34,466 nucleotides of DNA from an uncultured Lachnospiraceae bacterium (GTDB taxonomy: Bacteria > Bacillota > Clostridia > Lachnospirales > Lachnospiraceae), in contig CADBXF010000017.1 in the NCBI GenBank assembly GCA_902798585.1, positions 1 through 34,466 of the forward strand, read 5' to 3'. Numbering within the stretch: position 1 is the first letter of the stretch; every line of letters starts with the position of its first letter. A program made the position numbers and the translations under genes. The notes below the pieces were generated by a model. It saw nothing but the letters and a program-made list of their open reading frames with translations. It ran no database searches and was not told where the DNA came from. Positions 18,876 through 26,759 of the stretch are shown in pieces.

Positions 18876-19922
18876 ATGAAGAAAAGAATGCTGTTACTTG
18901 TCGTGCTCGTACTTGCAGCGGTTATGCTTGCAGGCTGCGGCTCGAAAGAAAAACTGAAGCTGTTCCTGCCCGGCGCATATCACAGCGATGAGGTAATCCG
19001 GGACTTTGAGAAGGAATTCAATTGCAAGGTTATCATCGAGGAGTTTGACTCCAATGAGTCGATGTACACCAAGCTTCTCGCAGGCGACAAATACGATGTG
19101 CTGATTCCCTCGGACTACACGATTGAGCGTCTGATTCGCGAGGACTATCTGCAGAAACTCGACAGGGAGACGGTCGTGAACCTCAACCTTCTTGCCGACC
19201 AGGTGAAGAACCTCGATTTCGACCCGACCAACGAGTACTCCGCTCCGTATTTCTGGGGCACGGTCGGCATCGTGTACAACAAGAAAAATGTGGATTTTGC
19301 GGACCTTGAGGAGCAGGGCTTCGGCATCTTCGCAAACCCGAAGTACGACGGTCATGTGTACATGTACGATTCGGCGCGCGACGGTTTCATGATTGCTCTC
19401 AAGGAGCTCGGCTACTCCTGCAACACGGAGGACGAGTCGCAGATCAACGAGGCGTATGAGTGGCTCCTTGCAATGAACAAGGCGACGCACCCGGTCTATG
19501 TGACCGATGAGGTTATCGACCGCATGAAGGCCGGTGACAAGGATCTCGCGATTGTGTACTCCGGCGATGCTGCCGACATCCTCAGCGAGAACGAGGATAT
19601 GGGCTACTACACGCCGATGTGCGGAACGAACCTCTGGTTCGACGCGATGGTTATTCCGAAGAACGCAGAAAATGCAGAGCTTGCCAACAAGTTTATCAAC
19701 TTCATGCTTGATTACGAGCCCTGCCTTATGAGCTCGCAGGAGATCGGCTACGCTTCGCCCAACGCGAAGGTTCTTGCCGAGATGTCCGGCGAGGGCGGCG
19801 ATTACGCCGACAACGAGGCTTATCTTCCCCGTGTTTACGAGAAGGATGAGATCTTCCATGACAATGAAAAAGTGCGCAACAAGCTTAACGAGTTGTGGAC
19901 GAAGGTTGTTGCGACTCAGTAA
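18876..19922 (+). CDS. potD: Spermidine/putrescine-binding lipoprotein PotD
   Basis: The extracellular substrate-binding component of the polyamine importer, 348 residues. The N-terminus is a lipoprotein signal: KKR, a hydrophobic stretch and the lipobox LAGC, with Cys21 as the anchor. The mature part matches the PotD fold of periplasmic binding proteins, with motifs such as YDVLIPSDYTIERL, PYFWGTVGIVYN and IVYSGDAADIL. CGGAGGTG precedes the start. The stop codon lies inside a long inverted repeat (19911-19949) that begins the terminator cluster downstream. Confidence 0.96.
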   Translation: MKKRMLLLVVLVLAAVMLAGCGSKEKLKLFLPGAYHSDEVIRDFEKEFNCKVIIEEFDSNESMYTKLLAGDKYDVLIPSDYTIERLIREDYLQKLDRETVVNLNLLADQVKNLDFDPTNEYSAPYFWGTVGIVYNKKNVDFADLEEQGFGIFANPKYDGHVYMYDSARDGFMIALKELGYSCNTEDESQINEAYEWLLAMNKATHPVYVTDEVIDRMKAGDKDLAIVYSGDAADILSENEDMGYYTPMCGTNLWFDAMVIPKNAENAELANKFINFMLDYEPCLMSSQEIGYASPNAKVLAEMSGEGGDYADNEAYLPRVYEKDEIFHDNEKVRNKLNELWTKVVATQ

Positions 19923-19949
19923 AGCTGCGAAGCAGCACTACTGAGTCGC
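19911..19949 (+). repeat. Inverted repeat spanning the potD stop codon
   Basis: GCGACTCAGTA (19911-19921) is perfectly complementary to TACTGAGTCGC (19939-19949), with an inner GCTGC-GAA-GCAGC hairpin (19924-19936). It covers the potD stop codon and abuts the first terminator. The 3' arm sequence GAGTCGCC recurs at 20029-20036, so the 5' arm could pair with either copy. Confidence 0.85.
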
Positions 19950-19950
19950 C

Positions 19951-19980
19951 GGAGAAAGCCCCCGAGGGGGGCTTTCTTGA
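19951..19980 (+). terminator. First copy of duplicated pot operon terminator
   Basis: An 11-bp stem (19953-19963 with 19967-19977) closes a 3-base loop. It is followed only by TTGATTCTTTG, a poor T-run, so this copy may terminate weakly. A 36-bp segment containing it (19943-19978) is repeated exactly at 20029-20064. Confidence 0.7.
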
Positions 19981-20028
19981 TTCTTTGACGCGACATTGCG
20001 CACCTTGTGCGCAACGACGCTGTGTGCG

Positions 20029-20069
20029 GAGTCGCCGGAGAAAGCCCCCGAGGGGGGCTTTCTTTTTTT
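20029..20069 (+). terminator. Second copy of pot operon terminator, strong T-run
   Basis: The same 11-bp stem as the first copy (20039-20049 with 20053-20063) is followed by an uninterrupted T-run of seven, making this a strong rho-independent terminator. Between the copies lies a perfect TTGCGCAC-CTT-GTGCGCAA hairpin (19996-20014). The repeat period is 86 bases. Confidence 0.9.
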
Positions 20070-20175
20070 GCCTCTCGGCTTTGTTTTGCGGCGCTGTGTT
20101 TTTTTGTTTTTTTCGTTTCTGACATACGGAGTTCACATTGCGCCGGTATGATGGGGGCGAAAGGGGGAATGACAT

Positions 20176-22164
20176 ATGAGAAAAGGGGAACGAAAAAAGG
20201 TTGTGCGGCTGTGCGTTGCAATCGAGGTATTTGCGATTGCGGTGGCGGCGGTTTTGCTGTTTGTGATGCATCGGTATACGAGGGAGTCCGTGGAGGCGAA
20301 CACCGAGGCGAAGGGCACCGAGTTCATGCTTCGGATGGACCATCCGGCGTATTACTCCTGGTATTCGAAGATTCGGCAGGGGGATCCCGAGTTCTGGCTG
20401 GAAGCAATTGACCTGGTGGTATTTTCCTTGCAGCAGGAGGAGGCGTACGACGAAGGATATGCCGCGGTCGCTTACTATATGGACACGGCAGGCGGCGTCG
20501 GAATGGTGATGGAGGGAGATATCGCCGTCGTTGCGGTCGACAGCGGGACGGAGAGGAGAACCTGGAATCTGAGGGAACATTTTCCGGGGGAGGAGCTTGA
20601 AAGGCTCATAAAAACCATCTTTGAGAGCCGGAATCGAAAGGGAGCCTGGACACACCCGCGGATTCGGCAGCTTTGGGGCAGAGATGCGGCGGACGGGACC
20701 GTAGCGCTTACGAAGATGACACTTCAAGTCCCGTCTCTCGGCGACGATTATACAATTGCGTCCGCGGACTGTTCCGGGACGGACCGGCTGATCTGGGACG
20801 AGAGCGAAGCGATGAAGAAACAGCCGTCGGAAACGGCGGAATCGAACGCACAGGCGGAGGCGAGATTGTATCTGCTTGCCCAGGATAAAGCGCTTGCCGG
20901 TCTTCTTGCCGAAACCGATGACGATGTGCTTGGAGCGAGCGGGCGGTATGCGATATTCACGCAGGAGTATGATTTTCAAAGCACCGGCGGGGACGCGGCG
21001 GAGAATCCGGAGGATTTTGACGCCGGGGAAATCGGAGAGGATGCGACGGTAAATTTCAGCGCGGAAGTCAGGCGCGCGGCCGGAGGGGAGATTGTCGCGC
21101 CGAGAGACGGTGAGATTTCATCGGAATACACGGTCAGACTGGTGTTTGACAATCGGAAAATCGCATGGAACCGATTGCGAAAACCGGTGATTCTCGTGAT
21201 TGCGTTCGGCCAGACATTTGCGTTTCTTGCGATGATTCTGACGGTTTCGGCAAGACGCCGCAGAGAGGAGCTCCGCGGGCTTCGGGACATGTTTATCAAC
21301 GCCATGGCGCATGAGCTGAAGACGCCGGCGGCCGTGATTAAAAATACTTCCGAGTATTTGAGCCTTGAGCCGAAGTCGGAGAAGATGCCGCACTACCTCG
21401 AGGTGCTTTCGCGCGAGAGCGATTCCCTCAACGGGAAGATCAACCGTATGCTCACCTACACCCGCATTGTGGACGGGAACACGAACCTGAACCGTACGGA
21501 GACGGATTTGAACCGTTTGACGGACGCGGTGATAGCATCGTATGCCGATCTCGCAGCCGCGAAAGGCATGACGATTGATTTTTCGAAGCGGTCCGATGAG
21601 AAAATCTCCTGCGATCCGGCCCTTATGAGCATGGTGATTGACAATCTCGTGGGAAATGCCGTCCGCTACGGAGAGCCGGACAGCGCCGTGGTTGTGGAAA
21701 CCCGCGGCAAGGGCTTCCGCGTAAGGAACCGGACGGCCGCTCTTTCGGAGGAGGAGCTTCGCGAAATCTGGACGCCGATGTACCAGACAAGGCGCAAACA
21801 GGAGGATTCGAAGACCGGCGGCATGGGGCTTGCCATAAGCGCCGGAATTCTCGAACGGCACGGCGCATCCTACGGGGTCTGCAACCGCGACGGCGGACTT
21901 CTGTTCTGGTTTGAATTCGCGAAGGCAAGGGAGGTCGAGCGGGGCATCAAATATGCCTGGATCAACCTGATTACGGTATCGGTTGCGATGCTATGCGCCT
22001 TCCTTTGGGCGATGAATTACATGCGCCGCTTCAGCAGATTCGACCTCGTACTGACCATCTTCTGGCTCATCTACGCCGTGTGCTTTGCCCGCGTTTACGA
22101 ATCCATGAGATCCGGAAAATGGGAGAGAGCAAGGCGCGACCGCCTCGCGAAGAAAAATCTTTGA
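20176..22164 (+). CDS. Orphan sensor histidine kinase with C-terminal membrane helices
   Basis: A 662-residue membrane kinase. There is a membrane helix at about 12-34, a large extracellular sensor region (about 35-330), and a second helix at about 336-358. Then comes the HisKA domain with MAHELKTPAAVIKNTSEYL (phospho-accepting His379) and the ATPase domain with the N-box DNLVGNAVRYG and the G2-like TGGMGLAISAG. The usual D-x-G-x-G is replaced by a divergent RVRNRTA segment, as in some clostridial kinases. After the ATPase domain two further hydrophobic helices follow (about 595-615 and 622-640), then a basic tail; this is unusual. There is no response regulator next to it. It begins after the pot terminators and ends at a terminator shared with ilvB. 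Confidence 0.88.
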   Translation: MRKGERKKVVRLCVAIEVFAIAVAAVLLFVMHRYTRESVEANTEAKGTEFMLRMDHPAYYSWYSKIRQGDPEFWLEAIDLVVFSLQQEEAYDEGYAAVAYYMDTAGGVGMVMEGDIAVVAVDSGTERRTWNLREHFPGEELERLIKTIFESRNRKGAWTHPRIRQLWGRDAADGTVALTKMTLQVPSLGDDYTIASADCSGTDRLIWDESEAMKKQPSETAESNAQAEARLYLLAQDKALAGLLAETDDDVLGASGRYAIFTQEYDFQSTGGDAAENPEDFDAGEIGEDATVNFSAEVRRAAGGEIVAPRDGEISSEYTVRLVFDNRKIAWNRLRKPVILVIAFGQTFAFLAMILTVSARRRREELRGLRDMFINAMAHELKTPAAVIKNTSEYLSLEPKSEKMPHYLEVLSRESDSLNGKINRMLTYTRIVDGNTNLNRTETDLNRLTDAVIASYADLAAAKGMTIDFSKRSDEKISCDPALMSMVIDNLVGNAVRYGEPDSAVVVETRGKGFRVRNRTAALSEEELREIWTPMYQTRRKQEDSKTGGMGLAISAGILERHGASYGVCNRDGGLLFWFEFAKAREVERGIKYAWINLITVSVAMLCAFLWAMNYMRRFSRFDLVLTIFWLIYAVCFARVYESMRSGKWERARRDRLAKKNL

Positions 22165-22204
22165 GCGCCCGGAAGAATGCCGGGTTGAACACGGACAAAC
22201 AAAG

Positions 22205-22235
22205 AAAGCCGCCCCCGAAAGGGCGGCTTTTGTTC
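22205..22235. terminator. Bidirectional terminator between kinase and acetolactate synthase
   Basis: A perfect 10-bp stem (AAAGCCGCCC at 22205-22214 with GGGCGGCTTT at 22221-22230) with a 6-base loop. The plus side continues TTTTGTTCG, and the minus side gives CTTTGTTTG. It sits between convergent genes. Confidence 0.88.
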
Positions 22236-22266
22236 GTTCGGAAAATGCGGGTCTGCTGACGAAGCC

Positions 22267-23979
22267 TCAGCGCAGCTCGCACACAATCACCATCGGACCT
22301 TCTTTCTCGAGGGCACGGGTAAGCGCCCTGCGCGCGTCGTCCCGCGTTGTTACACGCACCGCCGGAACACCGAGCGCCTCCGCAATCTTCACATAGTCCG
22401 CATGGTCCTCAAAGCTCGTCTGATAATAGCGGTCGTTGTAGTACACATGCTGCCAGTGGCGCACCATCTCAAGCCCGTGGTTGTCGCATACGATCTCCAC
22501 GATGGGAAGGCGGTATTTGGCGGCGACCGAGAGCTCGTTCATGTTCATGCGGTAGCAGCCGTCGCCGGCCACATTGACGATGCGGGTGTGCGGACAGCCG
22601 AACGCGGCGCCGATAGCGGCAGGCAGGCCGTAGCCCATCGTGCCGAGGCCGCCTGAGGTCAGGAGCTGGCGCGGGCTGTGGACGCGGTAATTTTGCGCGA
22701 CAGCCATCTGGTGCTGGCCGACTTCGGTCGTGATGATGCAATTGCCGCCGGTCATATCATCGAGAAGAAGCGCAATCCACTGCGGGGTGAGCGCTGTCGT
22801 CGAACGGTCCGTGTAGACCGCCGCGCGCCCGGCGAGATCCGCGGCAAATCGCTTTTTGTTCGCAGTCATCCATGTCGCATGCGCTGCCGCCGGGATGTCG
22901 GGAAGAAGCGCGGTAAGCACTTCCTTCACGTCGCCGACCGCAGAGGCCGCCGTCGCTATATTTTTATCGATTTCCGCAGCGTCGATATCAATCTGTAAAA
23001 TGCTCGCCTGCGCGCACCAGTCGGGGTTATTTTCCGTGACGCGCTCGCTGAAACGGACGCCGAGCGCAATCAGGCAATCGCATTCGGCAATCGCCGCGTT
23101 AGCTGCCTTTGTGCCGTGGGTGCCGACCATTCCGAGGTACCGCTCGCCCGTGCCGCTGTATACGCCCTTGCCCATCAATGTCTCGCACACCGGGGCGTCA
23201 ATCTTCTCCGCAAGCGCTGCGACAGCCTCCTCCGCACCGGAGATCACGCAGCCTCCGCCGACCAGGAGAAGCGGTCGTTTGGATTTCTTTAAAATCGAGC
23301 GGAACGCCTTCGCGGTCGCCGTGCGCGACGATTTGGTGTTCGCGGCTCCGTCGGCATTCCCGTCGCCTGCCTCGCTCCACGCGGAGAAATCCTCTCTGCC
23401 GTCCGCCGAGAGCACGCGGCCGTCCCGGTTTCTGTCCTCGCGCTTCGCCGTCTCATAGGCGAGCTCCATCTCCTCGGTCCACTCCGCGGTCGTCACATCC
23501 CGGGCGATATCAACCAATACCGGCCCGGGGCGTCCGCCTGCGGCAATCGCGTACGCCGCGTCCATCACGCCGCGCAGCTCGCGGATGTCCTTTACGAGGA
23601 AGTTATGCTTGGTAATCGGCAGGGTTATACCGAAAATGTCGATCTCCTGAAAACTGTCGCGGCCGATGGCATCCACCGTCACATTGCAGGTGATGGCGAT
23701 AATCGGAACGCTGTCCATCATCGCGGTCGCGATTCCGGTCACGAGGTTGGTAGCGCCGGGACCGCTTGTCGCCATGCACACGCCGACTTTGCCTGTCGCC
23801 CGCGCATAGCCGTCCGCTGCATGCGCCGCGCCCTGCTCGTGTGCCGTCAGCACATGCCGCACCGCCGTCTGCCGGTACAGCGCGTCATACAGCGCCAGAT
23901 TGGTCGCGCCGGGATACCCGAACACAAGGTCCGTTCCGTGCGCCTGCAGGCATCGAATCACCAGTTCACTGCCGTTCAT
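22267..23979 (-). CDS. ilvB: Acetolactate synthase large subunit, stand-alone
   Basis: The 570-residue TPP-dependent enzyme condenses two pyruvates to acetolactate, or pyruvate with 2-oxobutyrate, at the start of branched-chain amino acid synthesis. Visible features are GYPGATNLALYDAL near the N-terminus, the catalytic Glu in TAHEQGAAHAADGYARATG, SGPGATNLVTGIA, the FAD-domain region LLLVGGGCV, TTEVGQHQM and the TPP motif starting GDG (GDGCYRMNMNELS). The end of the motif, usually Asn-Asn, reads CDNHGLEMVRHW. A Gly/Ala/Asp-rich linker of about 30 residues separates the first two domains. AGAGGAGA fixes the start at 23979. No regulatory subunit gene (ilvN) is adjacent, so partner or role (anabolic or catabolic) is open. 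Another TPP-enzyme function is possible but less likely. Confidence 0.88.
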   Translation of the reverse strand: MNGSELVIRCLQAHGTDLVFGYPGATNLALYDALYRQTAVRHVLTAHEQGAAHAADGYARATGKVGVCMATSGPGATNLVTGIATAMMDSVPIIAITCNVTVDAIGRDSFQEIDIFGITLPITKHNFLVKDIRELRGVMDAAYAIAAGGRPGPVLVDIARDVTTAEWTEEMELAYETAKREDRNRDGRVLSADGREDFSAWSEAGDGNADGAANTKSSRTATAKAFRSILKKSKRPLLLVGGGCVISGAEEAVAALAEKIDAPVCETLMGKGVYSGTGERYLGMVGTHGTKAANAAIAECDCLIALGVRFSERVTENNPDWCAQASILQIDIDAAEIDKNIATAASAVGDVKEVLTALLPDIPAAAHATWMTANKKRFAADLAGRAAVYTDRSTTALTPQWIALLLDDMTGGNCIITTEVGQHQMAVAQNYRVHSPRQLLTSGGLGTMGYGLPAAIGAAFGCPHTRIVNVAGDGCYRMNMNELSVAAKYRLPIVEIVCDNHGLEMVRHWQHVYYNDRYYQTSFEDHADYVKIAEALGVPAVRVTTRDDARRALTRALEKEGPMVIVCELR

Positions 23980-24077
23980 GTGCAAGTCTCCTCTCTGTGC
24001 ATCATACCGGTCGTCCGCCCCCTGCGGCACGGAAAATCGGCCGGAAGTCTCCCGCATTCCGGGAGAATATTACAAGT

Positions 24078-24106
24078 ATAATAGCACAGAACCGCGGTTG
24101 CGGCAA
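24078..24106 (-). promoter_or_regulatory. Promoter of ilvB
   Basis: On the minus strand TTGCCG (24101-24106) and TATTAT (24078-24083) are 17 bases apart, with TGC before the -10 box. The leader of about 95 bases contains a 7-bp hairpin (24048-24066). No T-box or leader peptide for branched-chain amino acids was recognised. The rest of the gap up to serC holds the divergent serC promoter. Confidence 0.6.
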
Positions 24107-24211
24107 GCACAAACGCCCGACCTGCACTCCGCGGATCGCCGATGTCCGGCGGAACGCTTTTGCCTGCGCGGATTCCGGCGGAAATCCGGTGTCATTTTGT
24201 ACGGGAAGATA

Positions 24212-24240
24212 TTGACTTCCCCCGCGCACGGGTATACAAT
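24212..24240 (+). promoter_or_regulatory. Promoter of serC-serA
   Basis: TTGACT (24212-24217) and TACAAT (24235-24240) are exactly 17 bases apart, a near-consensus sigma-A promoter, giving a leader of about 100 bases before serC. Confidence 0.8.
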
Positions 24241-24245
24241 GGACA

Positions 24246-24298
24246 TCAAAGCGGCCCTGAGGAAGATAGTTTCTTCTCCCGGGGAGAAGCCGCTTTGA
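24246..24298 (+). promoter_or_regulatory. Structured leader of serC
   Basis: A perfect 10-bp outer stem (TCAAAGCGGC 24246-24255 with GCCGCTTTGA 24289-24298) encloses a second hairpin (CTTCTCC 24273-24279 with GGAGAAG 24283-24289). An alternative inner pairing GAAG/CTTC is possible (24262-24276). It resembles neither a T-box nor any riboswitch that I can recognise. A T-poor 3' flank argues against a simple terminator. Confidence 0.5.
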
Positions 24299-24348
24299 AA
24301 AACCAGCCCGGAATCGGGAACGATATATTCTTTTAGGAGGTACATAAC

Positions 24349-25431
24349 ATGGGAAGAGTGTATAACTTTTCTGCAGGTCCGGCCGTACTGCCGGAGGAAG
24401 TATTGAAGGAAGCCGCAGCAGAGATGCTCGACTACCAGGGGAGCGGCCAGTCCGTTATGGAGATGAGCCATCGCTCCAAAGTTTTTGACAAGATTATTAA
24501 GGACGCTGAGCAGGATCTTCGGGATCTTTTGAACATCCCGGACAACTACAAGGTTCTGTTCCTGCAGGGCGGCGCTCATCTGCAGTTTGCGATGATTCCG
24601 ATGAACCTGATGAAGAACAAGGTTGCGGATTACATTGTGACCGGCCAGTGGGCAAAGAGAGCCTTCAAGGAGGCTCAGAAGTTCGGCGATGCCAAGTGCA
24701 TTGCTTCCAGCGAGGACAAGACATTTTCCTACATTCCGGATTGCTCCGATCTTCCGATCGATGACAATGCGGACTATGTGTATATCTGCGAGAACAACAC
24801 CATTTACGGTACGAAGTTCAAGACGCTTCCGAACACGAAGGGCAAGGACCTTGTTGCGGATGTTTCTTCCTGCTTCCTGAGCGAGCCCATGGATGTTTCC
24901 AAGTATGCGGTCATCTACGGCGGCGCACAGAAGAACATCGGACCTGCCGGCGTTGTCATCGCCATCATCCGTGAGGATCTCATCACCGAGGATGTGCTCC
25001 CGGGCACGCCTACGATGCTTCAGTACAAGACGCATGCGGACAATGATTCCCTCTACAATACGCCGCCTTGCTACGGTATCTACATCTGCGGCAAGGTATT
25101 CAAGTGGCTCAAGAAGCAGGGCGGTCTTGCAGCGATGAAGGAGTACAACGAGAAGAAGGCTGCAATCCTCTACGATTTCCTTGACCAGAGCAAGCTCTTT
25201 AAGGGCACGGTCGAGAAGAACTCCCGCTCCCTCATGAATGTTCCGTTCGTAACCGGCGATGCCGACCTCGACGCGAAGTTCATCAAGGCGGCAACCGAGG
25301 CAGGCTTTGTTAACCTCAAGGGACACAGAAGTGTCGGCGGTATGCGCGCGTCCATCTACAACGCTATGCCGATTGAGGGTGTTGAGAAGCTTGTTGCGTT
25401 CATGAAGAAGTTTGAGGCGGAGAACGCCTGA
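24349..25431 (+). CDS. serC: Phosphoserine aminotransferase
   Basis: SerC converts 3-phosphohydroxypyruvate and glutamate to 3-phosphoserine, the second step of serine synthesis. The 360-residue length is normal. The N-terminus reads NFSAGPAVLPEEVL, the family hallmark; the PLP-binding lysine is Lys195 in YGGAQKNIGPAG; SHRSKVFDKI and GGMRASIYNAM match substrate-binding regions. A strong AGGAGG precedes the ATG. It is the first gene of a serC-serA unit under the promoter at 24212. Codon usage is optimised relative to neighbours, suggesting high expression. Confidence 0.97.
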   Translation: MGRVYNFSAGPAVLPEEVLKEAAAEMLDYQGSGQSVMEMSHRSKVFDKIIKDAEQDLRDLLNIPDNYKVLFLQGGAHLQFAMIPMNLMKNKVADYIVTGQWAKRAFKEAQKFGDAKCIASSEDKTFSYIPDCSDLPIDDNADYVYICENNTIYGTKFKTLPNTKGKDLVADVSSCFLSEPMDVSKYAVIYGGAQKNIGPAGVVIAIIREDLITEDVLPGTPTMLQYKTHADNDSLYNTPPCYGIYICGKVFKWLKKQGGLAAMKEYNEKKAAILYDFLDQSKLFKGTVEKNSRSLMNVPFVTGDADLDAKFIKAATEAGFVNLKGHRSVGGMRASIYNAMPIEGVEKLVAFMKKFEAENA

Positions 25432-25509
25432 GTCGACCAGCCTGTCCGGCGGCCGGCGCAGGGGAACCGCGCGTGGGTTCGCCGCGACCTGTTTACGGAG
25501 GAAACTACA

Positions 25510-26667
25510 ATGAAATATAATTGCTTAAATGCGATCGCGAAGATTGGTTTGAATGAGTTCGGCGATGCTTACGAGCAGACCGAGAATTTTGCGGATGCTG
25601 ATGTCGCTTTGGTGCGCAGCGCCGCGATGCATGAGATGGAGTTCGGCGACAAGCTTCTTGCCGTTGCAAGAGCCGGCGCCGGTGTCAACAATATTCCGCT
25701 TGACAAGCTTGCCGAGAAAGGTATCGTTGTGTTCAACACGCCCGGTGCCAACGCAAACGGTGTGAAGGAGCTTGTTATGGCAGGCCTTTTGCTCACTTCC
25801 CGCGACATCCTCGGCGGCATCAACTGGGTGCAGACGATCAAGGATGACGAGAATGTAGCGAAGCTCATCGAGAAAGGCAAGGGTCAGTTCGCAGGCAAGG
25901 AGATTCAGGGCAAGAAGCTCGGCGTTATCGGTCTGGGCGCCATCGGCGTTCTGGTTGCCAATGCGGCTTCGGCTCTCGGCATGACCGTTTACGGCTGTGA
26001 CCCGTACATCTCCGTGGAAAATGCATGGAAGCTTTCGAGAAATGTCATCCATGTAAACAGCCGCGAGGAAATTTTCCAGCAGTGCGATTACATCACCGTT
26101 CATGTGCCGCTTCTTGACGACACGAAGAAGATGATCAATGCAGATACCATCGCCATGATGAAGGACGGCGTTGTCATCCTGAACTTCGCCCGCGACCTCC
26201 TGGTTGACGACGATGCGATGGAGGCTGCTCTGGCTTCGGGCAAGGTCGCAAAATACATCACCGATTTCCCGAACGCAAAGACCGCCGGTATGAAGGGCGT
26301 AATCGCCATTCCTCACCTCGGCGCTTCGACGCAGGAGTCGGAGGACAACTGCGCGGTTATGGCGGTTCGCGAGCTTCGCGAGTATGTGGAGCACGGTAAT
26401 ATCATCAATTCCGTGAATTTCCCGATGCTTGACGCAGGCGTATGCCGCGTGGCAAGCCGTATCTGCATTTTGCATCGCAATGTTCCGAACATGCTCTCAC
26501 AGTTCACGACGGCGGTTGCCGGCATCAATATCGAAAATATGTACAACAAGAGCAGAGGCGACTTTGCTTACAGCGTTCTGGATGTTTGCGGCAAGGTGGA
26601 TGAGGCTGCGATTGTATCGAAGCTTTCCGCGCTTGACGGCGTATTGAAGGTTCGCGTATTGCAGTAA
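25510..26667 (+). CDS. serA: D-3-phosphoglycerate dehydrogenase, short form with ACT domain
   Basis: SerA oxidises 3-phosphoglycerate to 3-phosphohydroxypyruvate with NAD, the first step of serine synthesis. The 385-residue protein is the short type: substrate domain, NAD-binding Rossmann domain with GVIGLGAIGV, and the catalytic region with NFARDLLVDD and the His in IPHLGAST. The usual NxARG is NFARD here. The C-terminal ~75 residues (CILHRNVPNMLSQFTTAVAGINIENM onward) form an ACT domain, which would allow feedback by serine. GGAGGAAAC precedes the start. The 78-base gap from serC has no clear terminator, so cotranscription is likely. Confidence 0.95.
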   Translation: MKYNCLNAIAKIGLNEFGDAYEQTENFADADVALVRSAAMHEMEFGDKLLAVARAGAGVNNIPLDKLAEKGIVVFNTPGANANGVKELVMAGLLLTSRDILGGINWVQTIKDDENVAKLIEKGKGQFAGKEIQGKKLGVIGLGAIGVLVANAASALGMTVYGCDPYISVENAWKLSRNVIHVNSREEIFQQCDYITVHVPLLDDTKKMINADTIAMMKDGVVILNFARDLLVDDDAMEAALASGKVAKYITDFPNAKTAGMKGVIAIPHLGASTQESEDNCAVMAVRELREYVEHGNIINSVNFPMLDAGVCRVASRICILHRNVPNMLSQFTTAVAGINIENMYNKSRGDFAYSVLDVCGKVDEAAIVSKLSALDGVLKVRVLQ

Positions 26668-26759
26668 TCGTTGTGACCGCACACGGAACGCGGGGGCGTC
26701 CCGGCGGTTGCTTTCGCCGGCTTGACAACCGGTAATCCGGCAAAAACGGAGGAATACGA

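Noticed and set aside
20007..20411. Plus-strand open frame across the second pot terminator
   Set aside because: It covers the terminator hairpin and overlaps the kinase gene out of frame, without a ribosome binding site.
24246..24348. Serine T-box before serC
   Set aside because: No GGTGG-type T-box core or specifier stem was found in the leader.
26723..26728. TTGACA before the AAA+ gene as a promoter
   Set aside because: No acceptable -10 hexamer lies 15-19 bases downstream.
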